Shown here: one piece after another, positions 8,858 to 16,414 of the stretch | Numbering within the stretch: position 1 is the first letter of the stretch | How the letters are laid out: each line of letters starts with the position of its first letter | Made by a program: the position numbers and the translations under genes | Origin: DASSHC01 sp035693105 | Lineage (GTDB): Bacteria; Chloroflexota; Chloroflexia; Thermomicrobiales; Thermomicrobiaceae | Direction: 5' to 3' | DNA: 32,619 nucleotides | Assembly (NCBI GenBank): GCA_035693105.1 | Contig: DASSHC010000383.1 | Location: 1-32,619, forward strand | Notes under the pieces: generated by a model | The model's input: the letters and a program-made list of their open reading frames with translations, nothing else | Databases searched by the model: none | What the model was told of the DNA's origin: nothing

Positions 8858-9622
8858 GTGAGACACAGCGTGAGCGCGCGCCAGCCACGCCCAGTCAGCC
8901 GCGCCACGGCACGCCGCAGTCGCCGCCAGCGCTTCCACGGCGCCGTGCGCACGCTGATCGTCACCGGGCGCCTGCCGGCCTTCATGCTCAGCGTCGGGCT
9001 GGCCGTCTTCGCGGTCGGCTTCCTGACATCGCGCGACTTCGTGGTGCGCTCGGTGGTGGTGGAGGGGAATCAGGCGGCGTTCGCCGGCTCGATCGTGGAC
9101 GCCAGCGGGGCGCTGGGGCAGCCGATCTTCCAGCTCGACACCGCTGCGGTGGCGCGCCGGGTGGCATCCCATCCGGCGGTGGCCTCGGCCTCGGTCTCGG
9201 CGCGCTTCCCCGACACCATCGTGGTGCACCTGACCGAGCGCGTGCCGGTGCTGGTCTGGCAGGTGGGAGAGCGCTCGGTGCTGGCGGACGATCACGGCTG
9301 GGTGATCGCGGAGGCCTACGACGCCAAGCTGCCGCGCGTCTACCAGCCGCAAGGCGATCTGCCGGCGGTCGGCAGCCAGCTTCCGCCCGAGCGCATTCAG
9401 GCCGCGCTCTATATCACCAGCCAGCTCGGCTCCGCGCTGACCTCACTCCAGTACGACCCGACAAGCGGCCTGACGGCGCAGCTCAGCGACAGCCGCGCGG
9501 TCGTGCTGGGCGAGGCCGACCGCTTGCCGCTCAAGCTGAGCGTGCTCGACGCGGCGCTGAAGCTGCCGGACCACTGGTCGCGGCTCGATGTGCGGGAGCC
9601 CGACCGTCCGTACTACCAGTGA
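8858..9622 (+). CDS. ftsQ: Cell division protein FtsQ (POTRA domain)
   Basis: FtsQ (DivIB) is a bitopic divisome protein linking early and late division proteins. The 254-residue product has an Arg-rich cytoplasmic N-terminus (about 1-38), one membrane helix at about 39-57 (MLSVGLAVFAVGFL), a POTRA domain starting VVRSVVVEGNQ (about 62-131), and a beta domain with VHLTERVPVLVWQVG and VLADDHGWVI. Length fits. The GTG at 8858 lies two bases after ddl; a second in-frame GTG at 8870 is also possible. ftsA, which often follows ftsQ, is absent: ftsZ is next after a 333-base gap. Confidence 0.88.
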   Translation: MRHSVSARQPRPVSRATARRSRRQRFHGAVRTLIVTGRLPAFMLSVGLAVFAVGFLTSRDFVVRSVVVEGNQAAFAGSIVDASGALGQPIFQLDTAAVARRVASHPAVASASVSARFPDTIVVHLTERVPVLVWQVGERSVLADDHGWVIAEAYDAKLPRVYQPQGDLPAVGSQLPPERIQAALYITSQLGSALTSLQYDPTSGLTAQLSDSRAVVLGEADRLPLKLSVLDAALKLPDHWSRLDVREPDRPYYQ

Positions 9623-9676
9623 ACCTATGTGCTCGTACGCGCTGTCCGAATACACCGGGAATTGGGACCGAGAGGA

Positions 9677-9705
9677 CGTACAGCCCGGTGGAACGGTGCT
9701 ATACT
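9677..9705 (+). promoter_or_regulatory. Candidate promoter in the ftsQ-ftsZ gap
   Basis: The gap 9623-9955 is the only long gap in the dcw cluster and holds no gene. A TATACT at 9700-9705 is a good -10 match. A weak -35 (CGTACA, 9677-9682) lies 17 bases upstream. A 7-bp hairpin with a 3-base loop (9710-9726) follows at the expected transcript start. This would give ftsZ a leader of about 240 bases. Sequence match only. Confidence 0.35.
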
Positions 9706-9833
9706 GGAGCCGGCGCCGAGCGCCGGATTCCCGCGACATTTCAGGTTCCGAGTCCCGGGGGCTCGGCGGAGCGGATCGAGAGCGCAACCGGTAACCTGCC
9801 GGGGAGAGCGGAATCAGCGACGATCGGCCACTT

Positions 9834-9863
9834 TTGCGGCGAACCCTTTGGCTGAGGCATACT
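9834..9863 (+). promoter_or_regulatory. Second candidate ftsZ promoter
   Basis: TTGCGG at 9834-9839 and CATACT at 9858-9863 are 18 bases apart and would start a message about 85 bases before the ftsZ ATG. Both boxes are imperfect. Several promoters before ftsZ are common in bacteria, so the two candidates are not exclusive. Confidence 0.3.
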
Positions 9864-9940
9864 TTTCCCACATTTTTGCCCGCATACCGCATGCGGATCG
9901 AGTGACGGGGTGTTTGACGTGTTTGCCGTGAAGTGGGCTG

Positions 9941-9947
9941 AAGGAGG
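9941..9947 (+). promoter_or_regulatory. Strong ribosome binding site of ftsZ
   Basis: AAGGAGG lies eight bases before the ATG at 9956. It is the strongest ribosome site in the cluster and fixes the ftsZ start. It fits the need for far more FtsZ than Mur enzymes. Confidence 0.8.
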
Positions 9948-9955
9948 CAGGGTAG

Positions 9956-11065
9956 ATGTTCAACGTTCGTGATGACGGCTACGCCAGCTCGTTCGCGCGG
10001 ATCAAAGTGATCGGTGTCGGCGGTGGCGGGGGGAACGCCATCAACCGCATGATCGCGGCGGGCGTCGAGGGGGTTGAGTTCATCGCAGTGAACACGGATG
10101 CCCAGGCGCTCCTCAACCAACTCGCGCCAATGACCGTACGCATCGGCGACAAGCTGACCAAGGGGCTCGGCGCGGGTGGGAGGCCCGAGGTGGGCGAGCG
10201 CGCCGCCGAGGAGACCGGCGAGGAGCTGGCGGACTCGGTACGCGGCGCCGACATGGTCTTCATCACGGCGGGTATGGGTGGCGGCACCGGCACCGGCGCT
10301 TCGCCGATCGTCGCCAAGCTGGCGCGCGAGACCGGCGCGCTGACGGTCGGCGTGGTGACCAAGCCCTTCGACTTCGAGGGCGCAAAGCGCCGCCGGGTGG
10401 CCGACGAAGGCGTGGCCGCGCTCAAGGAGCACGTCGACGCGTTGATCACCATCCCCAACCAGCGGCTGATCTCGCTGGTCGATCCCAAGACCCCCTTCTC
10501 CGAAGCCTTCCGCCTGGCCGACGACGTGCTGCGGCAAGGTATCCAGGGCATCTCCGACCTGATCGTCAAGCCCGGCCTGATCAACCTCGACTTCGCCGAC
10601 GTCAAGACGATCATGCGCGACGCCGGCTCGGCGTTGATGGCGATCGGCCGCGGCACCGGCGAGAACCGCACCGTCGACGCGGCGCGTATGGCGATCGAGA
10701 GCCCGCTCTTGGAGATGAGCATCGACGGTGCGGTCGGTGTGCTCTACAACATCATCGGCGGGCAAGATCTCTCGCTCTCGGAGATCAACGAGGCGGCCGA
10801 GGTCATCCGGGCGGCGGCCGACGAGGACGCCGAGATCATCTTCGGCGCCACCACCGACGACGCCATGGGTAAGGACGTGCAGATCACCCTGATCGCCACC
10901 GGCTTCCAGGGTGGGGGCAGCGCGCGCCGCACGCAGCCCGGACGGCGCTTCCAGGCGCCGGCCAGCGGCGGGAGCAGCCAGCAGGCCGCGCCGTCGCGCA
11001 TCCCGGTCGGCTCCGACGACGAGTGGTCCGAGCCGGCGATCCTGCGCTTCCTGCGCGAGCGCTGA
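9956..11065 (+). CDS. ftsZ: Cell division protein FtsZ
   Basis: FtsZ is the tubulin-like GTPase that forms the Z ring. The 369-residue product has the N-terminal GVGGGGGNAINRM, VNTDAQAL, the tubulin signature GGGTGTG at 108-114, the synergy loop region NLDFADVKTIM, and a variable linker (about 320-350, Gly/Ser/Gln/Pro-rich). The C-terminal peptide DEWSEPAILRFLRER resembles the conserved tail that binds FtsA, SepF or ZipA. Because ftsA is not beside it, the tail's partner may be encoded elsewhere. It probably has its own promoter, and nrdR begins one base after the stop. Confidence 0.98.
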   Translation: MFNVRDDGYASSFARIKVIGVGGGGGNAINRMIAAGVEGVEFIAVNTDAQALLNQLAPMTVRIGDKLTKGLGAGGRPEVGERAAEETGEELADSVRGADMVFITAGMGGGTGTGASPIVAKLARETGALTVGVVTKPFDFEGAKRRRVADEGVAALKEHVDALITIPNQRLISLVDPKTPFSEAFRLADDVLRQGIQGISDLIVKPGLINLDFADVKTIMRDAGSALMAIGRGTGENRTVDAARMAIESPLLEMSIDGAVGVLYNIIGGQDLSLSEINEAAEVIRAAADEDAEIIFGATTDDAMGKDVQITLIATGFQGGGSARRTQPGRRFQAPASGGSSQQAAPSRIPVGSDDEWSEPAILRFLRER

Positions 11066-11066
11066 G

Positions 11067-11549
11067 ATGCGCTGCCCGTTCTGCCAGGCGCGCGACTCGC
11101 GCGTCGTCGACTCGCGGGAGCTGACCGGCGGCGAGAGCATCCGGCGGCGGCGCGAGTGCGAGGCGTGCGGGCGGCGCTTTACCACCTACGAGCGGGTCGA
11201 GTCGGGCGGGTTGATCGTGGTCAAGCGCGACGGCCGCCGTGAGGAGTTCGACCCGCGCAAGCTGCGCGAGAAGCTGCGCATCGCGCTAACCAAGCGGCCG
11301 GTTGCGCAGGAGGAGATTGACCGCCTGGTGGCCCGGGTCGAGAAGGAGCTGCTGGAGCGGGGCACGGTCGAGGTGCCGAGCACGGCCATCGGCGAAATCG
11401 CGCTGCGCGAGCTGAAGCTGCTCGACCATGTCGCCTACATCCGCTTCGCCTCGGTCTACCGCGACTTCGCCGATCTGGAGGATCTGCGCCGCGAGCTGGA
11501 GACCCTCAACGGCGTGTCCCGGCCGGGGGCCGGCGACCCGGCGGTCTAG
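11067..11549 (+). CDS. nrdR: Transcriptional repressor NrdR
   Basis: NrdR represses ribonucleotide reductase genes by binding NrdR boxes when its ATP-cone holds (d)ATP. The 160-residue product starts MRCPFC. It has a zinc ribbon with C3, C6, C31 and C34, followed by GRRFTTYER, then an ATP-cone domain from about 48 (VVKRDGRREEFDPRKL) to about 138 (AYIRFASVYRDF). Length matches the family. The ATG is two bases from the ftsZ stop with no clear ribosome site, suggesting translational coupling. Its presence behind ftsZ ties regulation of DNA precursor supply to the division operon. Confidence 0.96.
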   Translation: MRCPFCQARDSRVVDSRELTGGESIRRRRECEACGRRFTTYERVESGGLIVVKRDGRREEFDPRKLREKLRIALTKRPVAQEEIDRLVARVEKELLERGTVEVPSTAIGEIALRELKLLDHVAYIRFASVYRDFADLEDLRRELETLNGVSRPGAGDPAV

Positions 11550-11553
11550 TCCG

Positions 11554-12660
11554 ATGCCCGCCACGTTGACCGTCACCAGCGGCGGGCAGCCTGTCGACAA
11601 GATCCGCTTCGGCAACCGTGATCGGCCGGGAACCCCCTGCGTCTACACCCCGGAGCGGCTGGAGGTCACGCTCGACCTCGGCGCGTCCGCGCCCGGCGAG
11701 CCGCCGGTCGAGCGCGTGCGGCTGCTCTTGCCGCGGGGCTGGCTCAGCGACCGGGCCACCGAGCGGCAGGACGGCGATCGGCTGAGTTGGACCGTCTTTC
11801 CCAAGGAGGCGCCGGAGGAATTCACGCCGGCGATCGCGGCCGAACTGATCGCCGGCGAGGCGACGACCCGGCGGCTGAGCTACCCGCTCGGCGTGATGAT
11901 CGAGGCGCGCAGCCAGTTCATCCCGGCAATGCACGTGCTTCCGTGGGCCAACAGCACCGCTTCGCTGGGCACCGTCGAGCCGCGCTGGGATATCTTGCGG
12001 CGCACCTTCGCGCTGGCGCTCCTGCCACACGCCTTCTTCCGTGGGTTGTACCGCGCGATGGTCCACCTCGATGCCCAGGGCGGCGGCCTCTGCAGTGGCC
12101 TGGCGCATCTGGCGCTGGAGCGCAGCTTGAAGCCCACGGAGGCCGCGCCGACCATCGACGACGTGCTCCTCTGGCACGGCCGGCAGCTCTCCGACCGGGC
12201 CACGCTGGCCTCGGCGCCCTGGTTTCTGCTCCCTAGCCCGCGCCGCGCCTGCCGCGCCTTTCGCGAGCAACTGCTGGCACAGGGCCGCAGCGACATCTGC
12301 TTCGACATCGCCCAGCCGAGCCTGCGCCATCCCCGGCTGGGACGCGTGCTGACGCACGGCCACACGGTGCTCCCCTACGGGCTGCGGCAGGAGTCGGCCG
12401 AGCGGGCCGAAGTGCTGGTCTACGACCCCAACGACCCGGCAGCCGCGCGGGAGGATCGGTCCGTGATCAGCTTCGACCTGGGCGGCGACAGCTATGCCTA
12501 CCCGGGGCACGTCGCGCCGCACGACGGCACCACGATCTACGCGCCGCGCCAGCGCAGCTACCGCGGCCGCCGCACGACGCTGCTGGCGAGCCTGGCGAGC
12601 CTGGTGCTGTTTCCACGGTCGGTCAGCGAGGGGAATGGACGGAAGCGGACTGTTCCGTGA
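11554..12660 (+). CDS. Unrecognised protein with a possible papain-like Cys/His/Asp site
   Basis: This 368-residue protein starts four bases after nrdR. I do not recognise the family. No signal peptide is visible. Residues 1-120 look beta-rich, and 120-180 contain aromatic helices. Then comes GGGLCSGLA with Cys180 at what looks like a helix start, HGHTVLPYG with His268 and His270, and VLVYDPNDP with Asp291 and Asn293. A Cys at a helix start, a later His before a V-x-P-Y strand and an Asp/Asn on the next strand is the order found in papain-fold and C39-like peptidases or amidases. That assignment is inference from motif order only. A short hydrophobic stretch (LLASLASLVLF) lies near the C-terminus. 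It may belong to the ftsZ-nrdR transcript. Confidence 0.6.
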   Translation: MPATLTVTSGGQPVDKIRFGNRDRPGTPCVYTPERLEVTLDLGASAPGEPPVERVRLLLPRGWLSDRATERQDGDRLSWTVFPKEAPEEFTPAIAAELIAGEATTRRLSYPLGVMIEARSQFIPAMHVLPWANSTASLGTVEPRWDILRRTFALALLPHAFFRGLYRAMVHLDAQGGGLCSGLAHLALERSLKPTEAAPTIDDVLLWHGRQLSDRATLASAPWFLLPSPRRACRAFREQLLAQGRSDICFDIAQPSLRHPRLGRVLTHGHTVLPYGLRQESAERAEVLVYDPNDPAAAREDRSVISFDLGGDSYAYPGHVAPHDGTTIYAPRQRSYRGRRTTLLASLASLVLFPRSVSEGNGRKRTVP

Positions 12661-12750
12661 GACTGGGCAGTGGGTACACGCAGGCTCCTCAGGTGAGAAC
12701 CGCGGCTACCGGAGACGCGCGTCGAAGTCGGCGATCGTGAGGCGGTAGGT

Positions 12751-12768
12751 GCAGACTCCTGTGTCTGC
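12751..12768. repeat. Small dispersed hairpin repeat, copy 1
   Basis: GCAGAC and GTCTGC (12751-12756, 12763-12768) form a hairpin with a six-base loop (TCCTGT). It lies in the gene-free stretch 12661-12926 between two convergent genes. Its core matches the copy at 12848-12869 read on the other strand. No reading frame in the stretch is convincing. Confidence 0.5.
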
Positions 12769-12847
12769 TCTTATGAGCAGCCACCCACTGTTTCCTTCGT
12801 CCACCCGCGTTTCCCCGATTCCCCATGACAAATGCGTAGGGCGAAGA

Positions 12848-12869
12848 GGGCGGACACGGGGGTCCGCCC
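12848..12869. repeat. Small dispersed hairpin repeat, copy 2
   Basis: GGGCGGAC (12848-12855) and GTCCGCCC (12862-12869) form a perfect 8-bp stem with a six-base loop. Read on the - strand it gives a GGCGGACCCCCGTGTCCGCC core, matching the copy at 12751 with changes that keep the stem paired. It may also help end transcription of the gene stopping at 12660. Confidence 0.55.
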
Positions 12870-12926
12870 TTACAAGTGTTCTTTGAGGGGCGGAGGATGA
12901 GGACAACCCCGCCGCGAGATAGACAA

Positions 12927-12958
12927 ACCCGCGCGGTCTGAGCACAAACCGCGCGGGT
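12927..12958 (-). terminator. Intrinsic terminator of trxA
   Basis: An 11-bp perfect inverted repeat (12927-12937 and 12948-12958) with a ten-base loop begins two bases past the trxA stop. On the - strand the stem is followed by TTTGTCT, a moderate T tract. The stem is very GC-rich and should be stable. Confidence 0.8.
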
Positions 12959-12960
12959 GG

Positions 12961-13287
12961 TTAGCTGAGGTGCTTCTCGATCTGGGCCAGCAGGCGCTGC
13001 TTCGGCTGCGCGCCGACGATGCGCTCGACCGGCTTGCCGTTCTTGTAGAGGATCAGCGTCGGAATGCTGACGATCCCAAGCGACTGCGCGATGCGCCCGT
13101 CCTGATCGACGTTGACCTTGGCGATCTTCAGCTCGCCGTCCTTCTCGCGCGCGATCTCATCCAGGATCGGGGCGACCATGCGGCAGGGGCCGCACCACTC
13201 GGCCCAGAAATCGACGAGAACCGGCTTGTCCGACTGCACCACGGTCTGGTTGAAGGTGGCGTCGGTCACCGCTTCAGGTTTGGCCAT
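12961..13287 (-). CDS. trxA: Thioredoxin
   Basis: Thioredoxin reduces protein disulfides in the cytoplasm and supplies electrons to ribonucleotide reductase and other enzymes. The 108-residue product has the active site WCGPC with C32 and C35, preceded by VLVDFWAEW. The cis-proline is in SIPTL (about 76), followed by LYKNGKPVERIVGAQPK. Length and motifs are typical. Start: AAGGAG (13294-13299) lies six bases before the ATG at 13287. An upstream in-frame ATG would add 21 arginine-rich residues with no ribosome site. It is monocistronic, with its own terminator. Confidence 0.97.
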   Translation of the reverse strand: MAKPEAVTDATFNQTVVQSDKPVLVDFWAEWCGPCRMVAPILDEIAREKDGELKIAKVNVDQDGRIAQSLGIVSIPTLILYKNGKPVERIVGAQPKQRLLAQIEKHLS

Positions 13288-13366
13288 AGATGTCTCCTTC
13301 GTGTCACCCCGGCGCCGTCCGTTCTCGCGACGCCGGTGTATGTATCGCAACGTTCGCGCCGTCTGT

Positions 13367-13372
13367 TATAAT
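13367..13372 (+). promoter_or_regulatory. TATAAT -10 box, possibly of a leaderless message
   Basis: A perfect TATAAT ends nine bases before the ATG at 13382. A weak -35 (TCGCAA, 13345-13350) is 16 bases upstream. Transcription from this box would start at about the ATG itself, and no Shine-Dalgarno sequence fits between them. The same 94-base gap must also hold the trxA promoter on the other strand. Confidence 0.6.
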
Positions 13373-13381
13373 CCGCCAATC

Positions 13382-14548
13382 ATGAGCGGCGCCACTCCTC
13401 TGATCGGCCTCGATGGCTACTTCCTCTCTCAACCGACGACCGGAAGCGGTCAGTACACCGTCAACCTCTGGCGCGAGCTTGCCGGCCATGACCATCGTCT
13501 CGCGTCCGTCCTCCTCTGTCCAGCGAGCAGGGAGTACGAACGTGTGAAAGGCCCGGCCGAGCGGCTGGCGGTGCCGGCACGCCTGGCGGCCCCCAGGTCG
13601 CGCAAGCTCTGGTGGGAGCAGCGCGGCGTGCTGCGCGCGGCCCAGCTGGCCAAAGCCAGCCTGCTGCATGTACCCTACTTCTCGGCGCCCCGCTACGCCC
13701 GGCTCCCGGTCGTGACCACGATCCACGACGTAATCCCGCTGCTCTTTCCCGAGTACGGCGGCTCGCCCGCCATGCAGCTCTACCTGCGCCTGGTCAGCGC
13801 CGCCGCGCGACGTGCTCGGCTGGTGCTGACCGACTCCGATTGTTCGCGGCGGGATATCGTGCGGCTGCTAGGCATCCCCGAGGCGCGCATTCGCGTGGTG
13901 CCGCTGGCCGCCGACGAGCGCTTCACGCCGGACGGCGACCCTGAGGCCGAGCAGACGCTGCGCGCGCGCTACGGCCTCAACGGACCGGTCATCTTCAACG
14001 TCGGTGGACTGGACGTGCGCAAGAACCTGGACCTACTGATCGAGGCCTTCGCCCGCGCGCTGCCGCGGCTCGACCCCGCCACCCGGCTGGTCATCGCCGG
14101 GCGCGCCCACAGCGGCAACCCGCGCCTCTACCCGCCGCTGGAGCCGATCGCCCGGCGTTGGGGTGTGGAGCAGCAGATCGTCTTCACCGGCACGATCGAC
14201 GATGCGGAGAAGATTGCCTTTTACCGGCTGGCCGATCTCTACGCCTACCCCTCGCGCTACGAGGGCTTCGGCCTGACGCCGCTGGAGGCGATGGCCTGCG
14301 GCACGCCGGTCCTCTGCGCCGATGCCTCCAGCCTGCCGGAGGTGGTCGGCTCGGGCGGGCTGCTGGTCGAGCCCAAGGCCGAGCCGTTCGCCGCCGCGCT
14401 GGTGATGGTGCTGAGCGATCCCGAGTGCCGCGGCGACCTGGCGCGGCGGGCGCTCGCGCAGGCGCGGCGCTTCTCCTGGCGGCAAACCGCCGAGCTGACC
14501 CGGGCGGCCTACCGCGAGGCGCTGGCGCGGCCCGCGACGGCGGCGTGA
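13382..14548 (+). CDS. Glycosyltransferase, GT4 type (GT-B fold)
   Basis: This 388-residue protein is a retaining GT-B glycosyltransferase of the GT4 kind. It transfers a sugar from a nucleotide donor to a lipid or glycan acceptor; donor and acceptor cannot be told from sequence. The N-terminal half has GLDGYFLSQPTTGSGQYTVN and TTIHDVIPLLFPE. The donor half has NVGGLDVRKNLDLLIEAF, LVIAGR and FTGTIDD, then the E-x7-E pair E294/E302 in YEGFGLTPLEAMACGTPV. It shares a four-base GTGA overlap with the next glycosyltransferase, so the two probably act in one polysaccharide or glycolipid pathway. The ATG at 13382 is the first start after the TATAAT; a longer frame would run through the promoter. Confidence 0.88.
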   Translation: MSGATPLIGLDGYFLSQPTTGSGQYTVNLWRELAGHDHRLASVLLCPASREYERVKGPAERLAVPARLAAPRSRKLWWEQRGVLRAAQLAKASLLHVPYFSAPRYARLPVVTTIHDVIPLLFPEYGGSPAMQLYLRLVSAAARRARLVLTDSDCSRRDIVRLLGIPEARIRVVPLAADERFTPDGDPEAEQTLRARYGLNGPVIFNVGGLDVRKNLDLLIEAFARALPRLDPATRLVIAGRAHSGNPRLYPPLEPIARRWGVEQQIVFTGTIDDAEKIAFYRLADLYAYPSRYEGFGLTPLEAMACGTPVLCADASSLPEVVGSGGLLVEPKAEPFAAALVMVLSDPECRGDLARRALAQARRFSWRQTAELTRAAYREALARPATAA

Positions 14549-15708
14549 AGGTCGTCATCCTCTCCAAGGCGCACGTGGTCGGCGTCTACCAGCGCAAGCT
14601 GGAGGAGCTGGCGCGCCTGCCGGACGTCGAGCTGCTGGCGCTGACGCCGCCCTACTGGCGCGAGGCACGGGTGGGCGTGCAGCGCCTGGAGCGGCGGCAC
14701 ACCGAGGGCTATCAGCTGGCGGTGGTGCCCATGCTCTTCAACGGGCACCACCACGTGCACCTCTACCGCCGCCTGTGGCGCCACTTCCGCGCCTTTCGGC
14801 CCGACATCGTGCACGTGGACGACGAACCCTACAACCTGGTGACGCTGCATGCCGCGCTGCTGGCGCGGCTGGCCGGCGCGCGCGTCGTCTTCTTCACCTG
14901 GCAGAACCTGGATCGTGGCTATCCGCCGCCCTTCCCCCAGGTGGAGTGGAGCAACTACCGGCTGGCGGCGGCGGCGGTGGCCGGCAACCAGGAGGCCGTC
15001 GAGGTGCTGCGGCACAAGGGCTATCGCGGCCCGGTCGAGGTAATCCCGCAGTTTGGGGTCGATCCCGAGTTCTACGCGCCCGGTCCGGCGCACACGGACA
15101 AACCGCCGCTGATCGGCTTCGTCGGGCGGCTGGTACCCGAGAAGGGCGCTGACGACCTGCTGGCGGCGTTCGCCCGCATGCGACAGCCTTCGCGACTCGA
15201 CCTGGTCGGCACCGGCAGCGAGCAGGCGCGGCTCGACGCCCAGGCTGGGCGGCTCGGCCTGCGCGACCGGGTGCGCTTTCGCGGCGCGGTGCCGCCCGCC
15301 GAGATGCCGGAGATCTACCGCGCCTTCGACCTGCTGGTGGTGCCCTCGCGCACGCGCTCCAACTGGAAGGAGCAGTTCGGGCGGGTGATCATCGAGGCGA
15401 TGGCCTGCGGCGTGCCGGTGATCGGTTCGGACTCGGGCGAGATCCCGCACGTCATCGGCGCGCCGGAGCTCGTCTTCCCCGAGGGGAATATCGACGCGCT
15501 GGCGCGCCTGCTGGACGAGCTGGCGGCCGACCCGGCGCGACGAGCGCGCCTGGGCGAGTGGGCGCGGCGGCGCGTGCTGGCCGAGTTCACCCAGGCGAGC
15601 GTGGCACGGCGCTACTATGAGCTGTACCGGCGCGTCCTGGGCCAGGGTGAGCCCGGGGATGAAGGGCGCTGGGTCTCGGGGAGGATCGATGGCGATTCGC
15701 GAGCTTGA
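14545..15708 (+). CDS. Glycosyltransferase, GT4 type (second of a pair)
   Basis: This 387-residue GT-B glycosyltransferase begins with a GTG inside the GTGA overlap. N-terminal features are KVVILSKAHVVGVYQRKLEEL and the acceptor-side FRPDIVHVDDEPYNL. The donor domain has GFVGRLVPEKGADDLLAAF, LVGTGSEQARL, FRGAVPPAEMPEIY and the E276/E284 pair in EQFGRVIIEAMACGVPVIGSDSGEIPHV split by seven residues. The WKEQFG segment is typical of GT4 members that glycosylate surface glycans. The last 20 bases overlap the next gene in another frame. Sugar specificity is unknown. Confidence 0.87.
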   Translation: MKVVILSKAHVVGVYQRKLEELARLPDVELLALTPPYWREARVGVQRLERRHTEGYQLAVVPMLFNGHHHVHLYRRLWRHFRAFRPDIVHVDDEPYNLVTLHAALLARLAGARVVFFTWQNLDRGYPPPFPQVEWSNYRLAAAAVAGNQEAVEVLRHKGYRGPVEVIPQFGVDPEFYAPGPAHTDKPPLIGFVGRLVPEKGADDLLAAFARMRQPSRLDLVGTGSEQARLDAQAGRLGLRDRVRFRGAVPPAEMPEIYRAFDLLVVPSRTRSNWKEQFGRVIIEAMACGVPVIGSDSGEIPHVIGAPELVFPEGNIDALARLLDELAADPARRARLGEWARRRVLAEFTQASVARRYYELYRRVLGQGEPGDEGRWVSGRIDGDSRA

Positions 15709-16261
15709 TCGGTGGCTGATCGGGCGGGTGCTGGAGCCGAGCCCGCTCGTGCTGGTCACTTCGATCTATCACGGCCGTCCGAACGTGATGACCGCGGCCT
15801 GGCTGACCGCGCTGGGGAACGATCCGCCACGGGTTGGGCTGGCGATCATGCCGAGCCGGCTGACCCACGAGTTTATCAGCCGCAGCGAGGCCTTCGCGCT
15901 CTCGGTGGCGCCGCTCGACCTGCTGGAGGCGGTTCACCGCTGCGGCACGCTCTCGGGACGCGACGGCGACAAGTTCGCCGCGGCTGGGCTGCGCGAGCTG
16001 GACGCGCGCGCGATCGAGGCGCCGCTGGTCGAGCAGGGAGTGGCGTTCGTCGAGTGCGGCCTGGTCAATCGCCTGGCCGTCTCCGACCACGACCTCTTCA
16101 TCGGCGAGGTGCTGGCGCTCGCGGCGGTCGAAGACCTCTTCACCGACCGCTGGCAGATCCAGGAAGGTTCGGAGCTGATCCACCACATCGCCGGGGCCGA
16201 GTACACCGGCCTGAGTAAGCCCTACACCGTGCGGCTGGAGCCGGAGGAGGGGGAAGGCTGA
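15689..16261 (+). CDS. Flavin reductase-like domain protein (FMN-binding split barrel)
   Basis: This 190-residue protein matches the flavin reductase-like split-barrel family. It has the N-terminal PSPLVLVTSIYHGRPNVMTAAW strand pair, GNDPPRVGLAIMPSRLTHEFI, SEAFALSVAP, a cysteine-containing RCGTLSGRDGDKF segment and the C-terminal HDLFIGEVLALAA. Such proteins bind FMN and reduce flavin, or act as small flavin enzymes. Start: the ATG at 15689 has GGGGAGG a few bases upstream, which decides it, although it lies inside the end of the glycosyltransferase gene. The role beside two glycosyltransferases is unclear. Confidence 0.85.
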   Translation: MAIRELDRWLIGRVLEPSPLVLVTSIYHGRPNVMTAAWLTALGNDPPRVGLAIMPSRLTHEFISRSEAFALSVAPLDLLEAVHRCGTLSGRDGDKFAAAGLRELDARAIEAPLVEQGVAFVECGLVNRLAVSDHDLFIGEVLALAAVEDLFTDRWQIQEGSELIHHIAGAEYTGLSKPYTVRLEPEEGEG

Positions 16262-16319
16262 GAGGACGAAATCCCCGATGGGTCGTCACCTTCCAACCAT
16301 CCTCGCTACGCTCGTCGCG

Positions 16320-16414
16320 CCGGGCTAAAGCCGCAGCGCTAGCAGACGAAGCCTGTTGAAACAGGCTAGGATCGGGATGGGGTACGCCAGGTTATTGCCG
16401 CAAACGCCATAAAC
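16320..16414. repeat. Left half of the palindromic element found complete at 31856
   Basis: These 95 bases match 31856-31950 with one difference by eye. They carry the same terminal sequence, the same hairpin (AGCCTGTT/AACAGGCT) and the left arm of the internal stem. The right half of the element is missing. A different palindromic element begins in the last four bases. The region lies between two convergent genes and has no gene of its own. Confidence 0.8.

Noticed and set aside
12706..12945. Short open frame in the gap before trxA
   Set aside because: It runs through two repeat hairpins and the trxA terminator and has no ribosome site.
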